64,000 bases of DNA, from assembly GCF_015767435.1 (NCBI RefSeq), contig NZ_JADWOV010000230.1, positions 1 through 64,000 of the forward strand. Direction: 5' to 3'. Positions within the stretch are counted from its first letter, which is position 1, and each line of letters begins with the position of its first letter. The notes under the pieces were generated by a model, which made no database searches, was not told where the DNA came from, and worked only from the letters and a program-made list of their open reading frames with translations. This stretch comes from Polaribacter sp. BAL334 (lineage in GTDB: Bacteria > Bacteroidota > Bacteroidia > Flavobacteriales > Flavobacteriaceae). Of this stretch, positions 1 to 8,181 are shown one piece after another. Both the position numbers and the translations under genes were made by a program.

Positions 1-392
1 GTATATCTAATAGTTACACTTGTGTTAGAAGCAATATTAGCAGGCGTATATGTATTTCCAGAAATTGTTCCACCACCAGAAACAACAGACCAAGTTCCAC
101 CAGAAGGAGAACCCACTAAAGTTTTTGTTTGATTTTCAGTAATTGAAGCAGTTGAAGTGGTATTCACAGCTACAGGACAAGGAGTTACTGTAAAAGTAAC
201 ATTAGCAGTAGAAGCATTACAACCACTAGCAGCAGCAATCGTATATCTAATAGTTACACTTGTGTTAGAAGCAATATTAGCAGGCGTATATGTATTTCCA
301 GAAATTGTTCCACCACCAGAAACAACAGACCAAGTTCCACCAGAAGGAGAACCCACTAAAGTTTTTGTTTGATTTTCAGTGATTGAAGCAGT
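1..392. repeat. 240-bp direct repeat inside the secreted repeat gene (two visible copies)
   Basis: Bases 1-152 and 241-392 match except at one position (141 against 381) and then diverge. The period is 240 bp, or 80 codons, so the reading frame is kept. Near-perfect DNA identity in a coding repeat indicates recent duplication or gene conversion. More copies probably lie left of the window. Confidence 0.9.
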
Positions 393-1682
393 ATTTGTAG
401 TATTAGAAGCAGTAGTTGTACAAATTGTTAAATTACAATTGGTAGGTCTATCTGAAGGTCTCAATAATGCGTTTAATAACATTCTTTGACCATTTACTTC
501 TGTACTATTATAACTATAACTATGACCAGCTAAATAATGAACATATCCTCCAACGCTTGAACCAGATGTTGATAATTTACCAACATAAGCTTTATAATTA
601 GCACCATTACTACTATCATAAGCAACTCTTTTTCCAGGGTTTGTAGTAAATATAAAAGATTCTACTGAACCTCCTTCATCATTTAAAGCTCCATGAATTT
701 GAATGTAAGGTTCGTCTGCATTATCATAAACGATATTTCCTCCTATATCTGGTTTGCTTGAAAATGTTGCTAATAAAGAACCGTTTGAAGAATTAGAATA
801 CGCTTCAACTCCTTCACACTGTCCTAAAAAATTACCCCCACTATTTAAAAATGTTTTTATATTGTTTACTAATGTGGAATTAATGTCCTTTGGTTTTGTG
901 TGAGGTTCACTTACGAAAGTATAACACGAATTTCCATTGATAGATGAAGCAGAGTTTACAGTGGCGTAATGAGTATTATTTGTTAATCCAGCATTTGAAT
1001 ATACTCCTGTATGAATACTTGCATTGCCACCATTATTTAAAACAGCAGCTTTAGGCTTATGGTTTAATGTGTGTTTGATGTCAACAGTTGTATTAGCCGT
1101 TAATTCATAAACATTTACATTATTACCAAATGAAGAAATAATTGATAAGGCAGCAGTTTTATTAGCTGCATCAATAATTAATGGACCTGATCTAAAGCTG
1201 GTACTTGCTGTAGAACCTGAACTCGGTGAAACACGTTTCGCATTTGCAGTAAAATCGATAGCATCTTTTGCTTTTCCAGATTTGATAGCCCATTTTAGTG
1301 GTATACCTGCGTGTAATAATCTTACAGCCAAACCATAAGCTTTCAAATTGAAAACACCTCCACTAGATTGTAATGTGTTATCCATTGGAATTACCAATGA
1401 ACCTGAAGGAATTGTTTCATTAGCAAAAGCAGCAGACTCAAGTTCATCAAGTGAATTGGCTGCTGATTTGTTTAATTTTTCTGTTGTTGATTTTTCCCAA
1501 AAAGGATCATCATTGAAATTTTCAATTTGTTTCCAATTGGTCTCATGTTTTGTCCAAAAAGAAGCAGATTCTTTGGAAGCTTTTTCATTTTTTCCTGTTT
1601 CAAAAAAACTGAAACCTAAAGTTGTTTGTGATATTACAATCAAAATTAGGGTTAAAACGATTTTGTGTAATTTTGGTTTCAT
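1..1682 (-). CDS. Secreted repeat protein with PKD-like repeats (partial, C-terminus off the left edge)
   Basis: The reverse strand is open without a stop from the ATG at 1682 to the window edge, giving 560 visible residues. It starts MKPKLHKIVLTLILIVISQ, a clear signal peptide. Residues of about 200-410 resemble a class I glutamine-amidotransferase-like fold, with GQCEG around Cys289 in the position of a nucleophile elbow and a GHSYSYN stretch near the domain end. From about residue 424 come PKD/Ig-like repeats of 80 residues beginning TENQTKTLVGSPSGGTW. Two are visible and the DNA copies are nearly identical. The architecture suggests a cell-surface or secreted protein, probably exported through the Sec pathway and the type IX system, but the sorting domain would lie outside the window. 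Function of the amidotransferase-like part is unknown. Confidence 0.85.
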   Translation of the reverse strand, partial: MKPKLHKIVLTLILIVISQTTLGFSFFETGKNEKASKESASFWTKHETNWKQIENFNDDPFWEKSTTEKLNKSAANSLDELESAAFANETIPSGSLVIPMDNTLQSSGGVFNLKAYGLAVRLLHAGIPLKWAIKSGKAKDAIDFTANAKRVSPSSGSTASTSFRSGPLIIDAANKTAALSIISSFGNNVNVYELTANTTVDIKHTLNHKPKAAVLNNGGNASIHTGVYSNAGLTNNTHYATVNSASSINGNSCYTFVSEPHTKPKDINSTLVNNIKTFLNSGGNFLGQCEGVEAYSNSSNGSLLATFSSKPDIGGNIVYDNADEPYIQIHGALNDEGGSVESFIFTTNPGKRVAYDSSNGANYKAYVGKLSTSGSSVGGYVHYLAGHSYSYNSTEVNGQRMLLNALLRPSDRPTNCNLTICTTTASNTTNTASITENQTKTLVGSPSGGTWSVVSGGGTISGNTYTPANIASNTSVTIRYTIAAASGCNASTANVTFTVTPCPVAVNTTSTASITENQTKTLVGSPSGGTWSVVSGGGTISGNTYTPANIASNTSVTIRY

Positions 1683-1744
1683 TTTTAGAATTTTGGGTGA
1701 TACTTAGTAATAAATTTTTTGTTATTGTTTTAATATAAAATATT

Positions 1745-1775
1745 AAAATTATAGATGAAACTTATCTATAATTTT
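1745..1775 (-). terminator. Hairpin after the small ORF, candidate terminator
   Basis: A perfect 12-bp inverted repeat (arms 1745-1756 and 1764-1775) with a 7-base loop begins at the stop codon of the 98-codon ORF. On the reverse strand it is followed by an AT-rich, T-containing stretch. It could terminate that transcript, or act as a control hairpin in the leader of the downstream secreted repeat gene. Confidence 0.45.
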
Positions 1776-2070
1776 ATGATGTTAATTTTGAAAATGAGTT
1801 AGATGTATTTATTTGTTTTGAAATCAACAACCACAAACTATTTTGATTTTTTAAATCAAAACTGTTGTTCAGGACATAAGAATAATTCTTCAGTCGAAAG
1901 AAAATACTTAATTTAAATGACATATATGTCAAAACTGTTCTGAAAAAGAAATGGTATTTGCCGAAAATATCTGCTTGAGTTGCAGATTCTAGAGTTTTAT
2001 TACCTAGTTTTAGGTTTGTTATTGCGCCCAAAATCAAGATAATAAGACACATTGTAGGGGTTGTTGTCAT
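1774..2070 (-). CDS. Small hypothetical ORF, 98 residues, uncertain
   Basis: I do not recognise this product. It starts MTTTPTMCLIILILGAITN, which could be a short membrane or signal segment, and the rest is rich in Leu, Ser, Phe and Asn. Support for reality is contextual: a consensus Bacteroidota promoter lies about 160 bases upstream on the same strand and a hairpin follows the stop. Against it, the composition resembles AT-rich noncoding DNA and no domain is visible. The region could instead be a noncoding RNA or the long leader of the secreted repeat gene at 1682. Confidence 0.3.
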   Translation of the reverse strand: MTTTPTMCLIILILGAITNLKLGNKTLESATQADIFGKYHFFFRTVLTYMSFKLSIFFRLKNYSYVLNNSFDLKNQNSLWLLISKQINTSNSFSKLTS

Positions 2071-2236
2071 ATTATTTTGTTTTAATAATTTTTTTTTCTA
2101 AAATCGAATCAACGTTAGAAACCTTATAAATAGAGGCTTTCCTTGTTGGGGGGACACAATTTTTATTAAAAAATGAATTTTAATTTTAATTTAAAGAACT
2201 TTAATTTTTATTTATCACTTCATTCAAAGTCGACTA

Positions 2237-2266
2237 CAAAATTACGAATATTTATTACTCAGCAAA
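2237..2266 (-). promoter_or_regulatory. Promoter for the 98-codon ORF region
   Basis: Reverse-strand TAATTTTG (2237-2244) matches the Bacteroidota -7 consensus TAnnTTTG. A TTTTG lies upstream (TTG at 2263-2265) with an 18-base spacer. Transcription would start near 2231 and run towards the small ORF and the secreted repeat gene, leaving a leader of about 160 bases with a small local hairpin. Confidence 0.55.
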
Positions 2267-2326
2267 ATAAATGTTAAAGAAAATGTTAAATTGTTCTGAA
2301 CGTGCATTTTGTTTATCTGAAAATCA

Positions 2327-3769
2327 TCATAAAGTAAGGCTTTTTTTAATACTAAATAATCCAATAAATGTTATAAATCCATTAACTATTAAAAGTGCAA
2401 ATCCAAAATCGAAATTTAAAAATGATAGAAATATTGAACTTATAACATAAGTGATGATTGGAGATGAAATACAGATTATTGGTACTATTTTATCTTTCAC
2501 TTCAAACTTTGTAAAGAGCCCAAAAGCATACAATCCCAATAATGGTCCATAAGTATAGTTGGCGAATGTGAAGATTTTAGCAATCACACTTTCATCTGCA
2601 ATAAAATATTTGAAAATCAAAATAGTAGCTATTAAAACAAAGGAAAATAATACATGAATTTGCTTGCGTATTTTTTCTTGCTCAGTAGCATTTTTCTTTT
2701 TATCGATTTGTAAAATATCAATGCTAAATGATGTTGTTAAAGACGTGAGCGCAGAATCAGCACTTGAATACGCTGCTGCTATCAATCCTAAAATAAAGAA
2801 AACAGCAATTGAAAAACCTAACGTTCCATTAGTAGCAATCATTGGAAATAGTTGGTCTTTGTGAGCATCAATACCGTTTTTTTGAGCATAATCTGTTAAT
2901 AAAATTCCTAGTGCCAAAAAGAAAAAATTCACAATGACCAATACAATCGTAAACCAAAACATATTTTTTTGAGCATCTTTTAAGTTTCTGCATGTCAGGT
3001 TTTTTTGCATCATATCTTGATCCAAACCTGTCATTACAATCGCAACAAATGCGCCAGCTAAAAACTGTTTCCAAAAGAAATTTCCTAATTTTATATCTTC
3101 AAAAAAGAAAATTTTTGAATACTCACTTTCGGAAACATAAGAAAAAATATTGGAGATATTGAGTTCATCAGAAATTGTATAAATGCAAACTCCAACTGCA
3201 ATTAACATGAACAATGTTTGCAAGGTATCTGTCCAAACAATGGTTTTAATTCCCCCTTTAAAGGTATAAATCCAAATCAATAAAATGGTGATGCAAACTG
3301 TTACCCAAAAAGGAATTCCATACGCATCAAACAAGATGATTTGCAACACATTTGCCACTAAAAATAAACGAAATGAGGCGCCAATTATTCTGGAAAGTAA
3401 GAAAAAACTTGCGCCAGTTTTGTAGGAATATTCGCCAAAACGACCTTGTAAATAGGTGTAAATGGAGGTTAAATTGAGTCGATAATATAATGGTAACAGC
3501 ACCAATCCAATCACTGCATATCCTACAATATAACCCAAAACCATTTGCATATAACTCATGCTTTGGGCTTCAACCCAACCAGGAACTGAGATAAAAGTTA
3601 CACCCGAAAGTGAAGCCCCAATCATTCCAAAAGCCACTAAATACCAAGGTGAAGCATTATTTGCTTTGAAAAAAGTTGAATTATTGGCTGATTTTCCTGT
3701 GAAATAAGAAATTAAAATCAATACTGAAAAATAAGCGAAAATTAAGAGTATGATATAAATTGGTTGCAT
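2327..3769 (-). CDS. Sodium:solute symporter (SSS family)
   Basis: This 480-residue, highly hydrophobic protein has about 13 predicted membrane segments, the usual size for the SSS family. Near the N-terminus GASLSGVTFISVPGW matches the conserved TM2 region, and SSADSALTSLTTSFS near residue 340 matches the TM8 sodium-site region, where Ser/Thr residues coordinate sodium. It would use the sodium gradient to import an organic solute at the inner membrane. The substrate cannot be read from sequence. No partner gene is adjacent. Confidence 0.9.
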   Translation of the reverse strand: MQPIYIILLIFAYFSVLILISYFTGKSANNSTFFKANNASPWYLVAFGMIGASLSGVTFISVPGWVEAQSMSYMQMVLGYIVGYAVIGLVLLPLYYRLNLTSIYTYLQGRFGEYSYKTGASFFLLSRIIGASFRLFLVANVLQIILFDAYGIPFWVTVCITILLIWIYTFKGGIKTIVWTDTLQTLFMLIAVGVCIYTISDELNISNIFSYVSESEYSKIFFFEDIKLGNFFWKQFLAGAFVAIVMTGLDQDMMQKNLTCRNLKDAQKNMFWFTIVLVIVNFFFLALGILLTDYAQKNGIDAHKDQLFPMIATNGTLGFSIAVFFILGLIAAAYSSADSALTSLTTSFSIDILQIDKKKNATEQEKIRKQIHVLFSFVLIATILIFKYFIADESVIAKIFTFANYTYGPLLGLYAFGLFTKFEVKDKIVPIICISSPIITYVISSIFLSFLNFDFGFALLIVNGFITFIGLFSIKKSLTL

Positions 3770-3775
3770 TTAAAA

Positions 3776-3964
3776 ATTACGAATGATGAATTACGAATTA
3801 CGAATTACGAATATAGTTTTTTTATAGAATAGAAAAGTGAAATAAAAAAATCAATTTTAATTTCACTTCTCACTTCTCACTTCTCATTTCGACTTTTGAC
3901 TTTTTTCTTTTCTCTTTTCTCTTTTTTCTTGATTCTTTTTTCTTGATTCTTTTCTCTTTATTCA
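3776..3964. repeat. Low-complexity intergenic tandem repeats
   Basis: Bases 3776-3812 hold direct repeats of a GAATTAC-type heptamer. Bases 3858-3964 are a T/C-only-like tract built from CACTTCT, TTTTCTC and TTGATTC units. No ORF spans it. It lies directly upstream of the recR promoter. Confidence 0.75.
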
Positions 3965-3966
3965 CT

Positions 3967-3974
3967 TAAATTTG
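3967..3974 (+). promoter_or_regulatory. recR promoter -7 element (probably leaderless mRNA)
   Basis: TAAATTTG matches TAnnTTTG and ends six bases before the ATG at 3980. With a start site about five bases after the element, the mRNA would begin at or next to the start codon. Confidence 0.5.
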
Positions 3975-3979
3975 CAATT

Positions 3980-4597
3980 ATGGATTTTTCATCAAAATTA
4001 TTAGAAAATGCGGTAAACGAAATGTCAAGATTGCCAGGAATTGGCAAACGAACTGCATTGCGTTTGGTGTTGCATTTATTAAAACAGCCTAAAGAAAATA
4101 CAACGTATTTATCAGAAGCATTATTGCATTTGAGAAATGATGTAAAAAACTGCGAAAAATGTCATAATATTTCTGATACAGTTTTGTGTGCTATCTGTAA
4201 TAATCCCAAGCGAAATCCTGACATTGTTTGCGTTGTTGAGGATATTAGAGATGTAATGGCGATAGAAAGTACGTCTCAATTCAATGGATTGTATCATGTT
4301 TTGGGAGGTAAAATTTCTCCCATTGAAGGAATTGGACCTCAAAATTTAAAAATTGATTCATTGGTAAAAAAGGTTTCAAATGGCGAAATAAAAGAGCTGA
4401 TTTTTGCGCTAAGTTCCACTATGGAAGGTGATACTACCAATTTTTATATTTATAAACAAATTGAAAAGTTTACCATTATTACATCAACCATTGCTAGAGG
4501 AATTTCGGTAGGAGACGAATTGGAATTTGCAGATGAAATTACTTTAGGAAGGAGTATTGTGCATAGAATTCCTTTTGAGCAAAGTATTAGGGGTTAA
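3980..4597 (+). CDS. recR: Recombination protein RecR
   Basis: At 205 residues this is normal for RecR, which works with RecO and RecF to load RecA at single-strand gaps and stalled forks. The N-terminal helix-hairpin-helix contains [16 protein letters not shown] (about 18-33). A four-cysteine zinc finger follows (Cys58, Cys61, Cys70, Cys73), then a Toprim domain ([14 protein letters not shown]) and the C-terminal Walker-B-like segment [14 protein letters not shown]. It is expressed alone from its own promoter and converges on the lipoprotein gene, overlapping it by four bases at the stop codons. Confidence 0.97.
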   Translation: MDFSSKLLENAVNEMSRLPGIGKRTALRLVLHLLKQPKENTTYLSEALLHLRNDVKNCEKCHNISDTVLCAICNNPKRNPDIVCVVEDIRDVMAIESTSQFNGLYHVLGGKISPIEGIGPQNLKIDSLVKKVSNGEIKELIFALSSTMEGDTTNFYIYKQIEKFTIITSTIARGISVGDELEFADEITLGRSIVHRIPFEQSIRG

Positions 4598-5007
4598 ATT
4601 TTCTTAAAAACAGAAATAGTAACGTTATTATTACTATTGGTTTCGGAAATACTAAACTTTGTGTTATTTTCTAAAAAAGTAACCGTTATTTCGTTAAATG
4701 AGCCATTTGTGTTAATTTGGTATTTAGTATTTCCAAGATGTAACCAAGAAGAAATTATTTGATTACCTGCAACACAAGTAGTATTAGGCATAGTATAAAA
4801 TTGTCTTCTTAAAATTCGGTCAGATTCAAAAGAAAAAGTAGTTTGTTTGGTGCAGTCTGTTATGGTTTCATTGTTGTCAACTATTTGCGATTCTAAATTC
4901 CAATTACCAGTTATAGCATCAGAAGATTCTGGAACTGCATCATTTGTGCTGCAAGAAAAAATGAAAGCAGTAGCAACAAATAAATAAAGAAATTTTTTCA
5001 TTTTCAA
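4594..5007 (-). CDS. Lipocalin-like lipoprotein
   Basis: The 137-residue product has a lipoprotein signal peptide with lipobox FIFSCS (Cys19), so it should be acylated and anchored in the envelope. The mature part contains [15 protein letters not shown], followed by beta-rich sequence typical of the small lipocalin-like domains frequent in Flavobacteriia. The ligand is unknown. Its 3' end overlaps the recR stop region on the opposite strand. Confidence 0.75.
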   Translation of the reverse strand: MKMKKFLYLFVATAFIFSCSTNDAVPESSDAITGNWNLESQIVDNNETITDCTKQTTFSFESDRILRRQFYTMPNTTCVAGNQIISSWLHLGNTKYQINTNGSFNEITVTFLENNTKFSISETNSNNNVTISVFKKI

Positions 5008-5074
5008 TAATGTTTTTTAGTTTGCTGACAAAACTAACTAAAAATATAATAGCAGCAAATTGTGAACTATTTTT

Positions 5075-5656
5075 TTATTCATTGCCTTCTAAAACATCTT
5101 TTTCAGCTTTTTCCCAAGATTTTTTCTCGCGAATTTTTTTGTACAATTTTATTCCCAGCATCAAAACAATTCCGAAAACAAAAATCCCAACCACTCCCCA
5201 AATCCAGTTGATTGAATCTTTTAATGTGATTAAAAAAATCACTGCAAATAAAATAATCGTAGCAACTTCGTTCCAAATTCGGAGTTTAAAAGCGGAGTGT
5301 TTTATGATGTCTTTTTGCAATTGACTATAAATTCGTTGGCAAGAAAAATGATATAAAAACAATGCCAAAACAAAGGAAAGTTTTATCAACATCCAAGGTT
5401 CTGAAAAATAATACAATGGATTTGTAAACAACATCCAAAAAGCAAAAAAACTTGCCAAAATCGCAGAAGGCCAAGTAATGATATACCACAATCTTTTGCT
5501 CATCAATTTGTATTGCGTTTGCAAAATTTGTTTATCAGGTTGTGGTTTACTTTCAGCTTCCACATGATAAATAAACAAACGAACAATATAAAATAATCCT
5601 GCAAACCAAGTAATTACAAAAATGATATGCAATGCTTTTATGTATAAAAAATCCAT
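5075..5656 (-). CDS. hemJ: HemJ-type protoporphyrinogen IX oxidase (CopD-like membrane protein)
   Basis: HemJ oxidises protoporphyrinogen IX to protoporphyrin IX at the inner membrane, the step before ferrochelatase. The 193-residue protein has four to five membrane segments. It carries the family signature near the N-terminus: His10, then TWFAGLFYIVRLFIYH, and later MSKRLWYIITWPSA. The charged C-terminal tail (about 170-193) is longer than in minimal HemJ proteins. The gene sits just downstream of hemH on the same strand, about 100 bases away, and no other protoporphyrinogen oxidase is seen, which supports HemJ over a copper-resistance role. Confidence 0.85.
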   Translation of the reverse strand: MDFLYIKALHIIFVITWFAGLFYIVRLFIYHVEAESKPQPDKQILQTQYKLMSKRLWYIITWPSAILASFFAFWMLFTNPLYYFSEPWMLIKLSFVLALFLYHFSCQRIYSQLQKDIIKHSAFKLRIWNEVATIILFAVIFLITLKDSINWIWGVVGIFVFGIVLMLGIKLYKKIREKKSWEKAEKDVLEGNE

Positions 5657-5757
5657 TTGGTAAAGTTAGTTTAAAAGTGGCAAAGTTTCAAAGTTTCAAT
5701 GAGGCAAAGTTTAAAAGTTAAGTAATCTACCAAAAACTAAAAATTCAAAACTAAAAA

Positions 5758-6774
5758 CTACTTACTTTTCCAATCATTGATCCAAGAAACCATCACATCA
5801 ACCCAATCATCATTGTCATTCATACAAGGAATATGTTTGTAATTTGTTCCTCCAGCTTCCAAAAATTCCTCTTTTCCTTCCATGGCAATTTCTTCCAACG
5901 TTTCTAAACAATCAGAAACAAAAGCAGGTGTTACAACTGCTAGTTTCTTTTTGCCTAATTCAGGAAATTTTTCCAATTCAAAGTCTGTATATGGTTTTAA
6001 CCAAGGATCTTTTAACAATCTTGATTGAAAAGAATTGCTGTGATTGGTTTCATTCAATCCTAATTCTTTCGCAATAGCTTTTGTAGTTTCAAAACATTGA
6101 TGTCTGTAACAAGTATGATGTGCCACTGAATTTCGCTCACAGCAAGAGCCATCTAATTTACAATGACTTTTTGTTGGATCGGATTTTTTAATATGCCTTT
6201 CAGGAATTCCATGATACGAAAACAACACATGATCATAGTCAAAACCTTTTAAATGATTGGCAATATTATCACTCATTGCTTTGATATAATCTGGTTTATT
6301 ATAAAAAGGAGGCAACACATCCAAAATGACATTTGGGTATTTTTCAGCAATAATTTCCTCTGCTTTTACCACAACAGTTTCATACGAAGACATGGCATAA
6401 TGTGGATATAAAGGCACTAAAAAGATTTCAGTAACGCCTTTATCAACCAGATTTTTAATGCCTTTTTCCATACTCATAGAACCATAACGCATCGCAAGTT
6501 CAACAGGAATGTCAATTTTTTGTTTGATTTTTTCTGTAAATCTTTCTGAAATTACCACTAATGGAGAACCTTCATCCCACCAAATTTTTTTGTACGCTTT
6601 GGCAGATTTTTTTGGACGAAAATTCAAAATAATTCCTTTGATTAAAATGTAGCGTTTCCAATAATCAATGTCAATGACACGTTCGTCCATTAAAAACTCA
6701 TCCAGATATTTTTTAACATCTTTGATTTCTGTGGAATCTGGGGATCCTAAATTGTTTAATAATATTCCTTTCAT
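5758..6774 (-). CDS. hemH: Ferrochelatase
   Basis: HemH inserts Fe2+ into protoporphyrin IX to make protoheme. The 338-residue protein starts MKGILLNNLGSPDS, the usual substrate-lip region, and has the catalytic FSYHGIPERH (His188) and the acidic SDCLETLEEI motif (about 287-296). Cysteines at 205, 211, 212, 222 and 227 follow the catalytic histidine closely. Clustered cysteines here occur in some bacterial ferrochelatases and may bind an Fe-S cluster, which is inference. It lies between hemJ and a SpoU methyltransferase gene on the same strand. Confidence 0.96.
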   Translation of the reverse strand: MKGILLNNLGSPDSTEIKDVKKYLDEFLMDERVIDIDYWKRYILIKGIILNFRPKKSAKAYKKIWWDEGSPLVVISERFTEKIKQKIDIPVELAMRYGSMSMEKGIKNLVDKGVTEIFLVPLYPHYAMSSYETVVVKAEEIIAEKYPNVILDVLPPFYNKPDYIKAMSDNIANHLKGFDYDHVLFSYHGIPERHIKKSDPTKSHCKLDGSCCERNSVAHHTCYRHQCFETTKAIAKELGLNETNHSNSFQSRLLKDPWLKPYTDFELEKFPELGKKKLAVVTPAFVSDCLETLEEIAMEGKEEFLEAGGTNYKHIPCMNDNDDWVDVMVSWINDWKSK

Positions 6775-6777
6775 GGT

Positions 6778-6911
6778 AAGGTTTAAAAGTTTAAAAGTTT
6801 CAAGTTTAAAAGTTGAAATCCTCTTGTTATTCTGAACTTGTTTTTGTCATTCTGAACTTGTTTCAGAATCTTATTTTTAATTTTCGCTAAAAGCTAAAAG
6901 CCAATAGCTAA
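6778..6911. repeat. Dispersed intergenic repeats between hemH and the methyltransferase gene
   Basis: Three kinds of repeat lie in this gap. Bases 6778-6815 repeat AAGTTTAA. Bases 6824-6871 hold two copies of an ATTCTGAACTTGTTT unit, and the second forms a perfect hairpin (arms 6849-6856 and 6862-6869). Bases 6885-6911 carry GCTAAAAGCTAAAAGCC-type sequence, a motif that recurs several times between 6.8 and 19.5 kb. These are typical of flavobacterial intergenic dispersed elements. Confidence 0.7.
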
Positions 6912-7411
6912 TTTCCTAACTGATTCGTAATTTCATACAATGCAATCGCTAAACTATGAATCACATTCATACTAGAATTTCTTCCATACATTGGGATTGC
7001 AATGGTGAAATCTGTCAAACTTACATTTGAAATTCCATTTCGTTCACTTCCCAAAATTAATGCGATTTTTTCATGATTTTTAAAATTAAAATCTTGAATA
7101 TTGATGCTTTTATCAGTAATTTCTATGCCAATGATTGTAAAGCCAAGTCGCTTTAAAAGGGTTATTTTTTCATCAAAATCACTATAAAATTCGCATTCAA
7201 TTTGGAATAATGTATTTCTTGCGGTCTTAACTACTTTTCTATTTTCGTCAAAAGGAGAGCTTTCGTGCAAATAAATTTTTTCCACACCAAAACTTTCTGC
7301 AACTCGAAAACACATTCCAACGTTTTCGGGAGTTCTGATAGCATCACAAACAATGTGAATTGGAAATTTTTGATGCTTATTTTGTATATTTTCGTGAGTG
7401 AGTTGTTTCAA
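6908..7411 (-). CDS. SpoU/TrmH-family RNA 2'-O-methyltransferase
   Basis: This 167-residue protein is a minimal SPOUT methyltransferase that transfers a methyl group from S-adenosylmethionine to a ribose 2'-OH in tRNA or rRNA. The three family motifs are visible: AIRTPENVGMCFRVAESFG (motif 1), ALILGSERNGIS (motif 2, knot binding AdoMet) and IPMYGRNSSMNVIHSLAIAL (motif 3). It lacks the N-terminal substrate-binding extension of longer homologues. The exact target nucleotide cannot be assigned. Confidence 0.9.
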   Translation of the reverse strand: MKQLTHENIQNKHQKFPIHIVCDAIRTPENVGMCFRVAESFGVEKIYLHESSPFDENRKVVKTARNTLFQIECEFYSDFDEKITLLKRLGFTIIGIEITDKSINIQDFNFKNHEKIALILGSERNGISNVSLTDFTIAIPMYGRNSSMNVIHSLAIALYEITNQLGN

Positions 7412-7429
7412 TTTTAGGATGTTTAGTTT

Positions 7430-8137
7430 TTAATGAAATTCACAAATGATGGGCATATGATCACTTTTTGATAGCCAATTTTCTGGACGACCAATTTCAA
7501 TATTTCTTAATTTTTTTTGAAATGATTGGCTTCCGAAAAAATAATCTATATGATAAGGTCTTTCAATTTTTCGTTGAAAAAAAAGTGTTGGAATTGTCTC
7601 ATTACCTTGTTTTTCTCCTGTAAATTTATGATAAATGCTCTCTATTCCTAATTCTTCTAGGTCTTTTACAATATCAGAATGATTCCACCATCTGTCCCAT
7701 ACATCCCAAATTGAATTGCTATTGAAGTCTCCAGCCAAAAGAATATTTTGAAATTTACTTTTATTTACTTGGAAATATTTCCAAAATTGACCAATATATC
7801 CAAAAATAGGTGAGTTATTTCTATGAGTCCAAACTGCAAGTAAATTAAATTCATTATTTACAGAGCAAGGTAAAAAGTATTTCACTGTGTGGTCTTTAAA
7901 TTCATTTGACCAATTTAATTTTTTTATTTGGTTTTCTTTTCTTGTGAAAATAGCAAGCCCTTTATTTTTTGAATCTCCAATCCAAATAAAATTTTCTGCC
8001 CATTCTTTATAGCTTTTATGATTGGTCTCATCAGGATTTTCACATTCTTGAATGATGTAAATATCTGCATTCAAATGTAATATGTGTTCAAATTTATTTC
8101 TAAAAGCACCATTACAATTCCAAGAAACTATTCTCAT
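7430..8137 (-). CDS. Endonuclease/exonuclease/phosphatase family protein
   Basis: The 235-residue product begins MRIVSWNCNGAFRNK, the first catalytic motif of the EEP fold. IIQECE supplies the metal-binding Glu, LLAGDFNSN the Asp-x-Asn motif, and SKSDHMPIICEF the C-terminal catalytic Asp-His. No signal peptide is seen, so it should be cytoplasmic. It could act on DNA or on a phosphoester metabolite. It ends 18 bases before the methyltransferase start, so the two may be co-transcribed. Confidence 0.85.
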   Translation of the reverse strand: MRIVSWNCNGAFRNKFEHILHLNADIYIIQECENPDETNHKSYKEWAENFIWIGDSKNKGLAIFTRKENQIKKLNWSNEFKDHTVKYFLPCSVNNEFNLLAVWTHRNNSPIFGYIGQFWKYFQVNKSKFQNILLAGDFNSNSIWDVWDRWWNHSDIVKDLEELGIESIYHKFTGEKQGNETIPTLFFQRKIERPYHIDYFFGSQSFQKKLRNIEIGRPENWLSKSDHMPIICEFH

Positions 8138-8181
8138 TTTTTTTAATTTTTTTATTTAGAACAAAATCTAAAGTCAAAAGT

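Noticed and set aside
157..372. Forward 71-codon ORF over the repeat DNA
   Set aside because: It is antisense to the repeat domain of the secreted protein and exists only because the repeat is open on both strands.
1918..1931. TGACATATATGTCA palindrome as a CRP/FNR site
   Set aside because: No -7 element lies at the right distance downstream, so it is mentioned only as a possible element.
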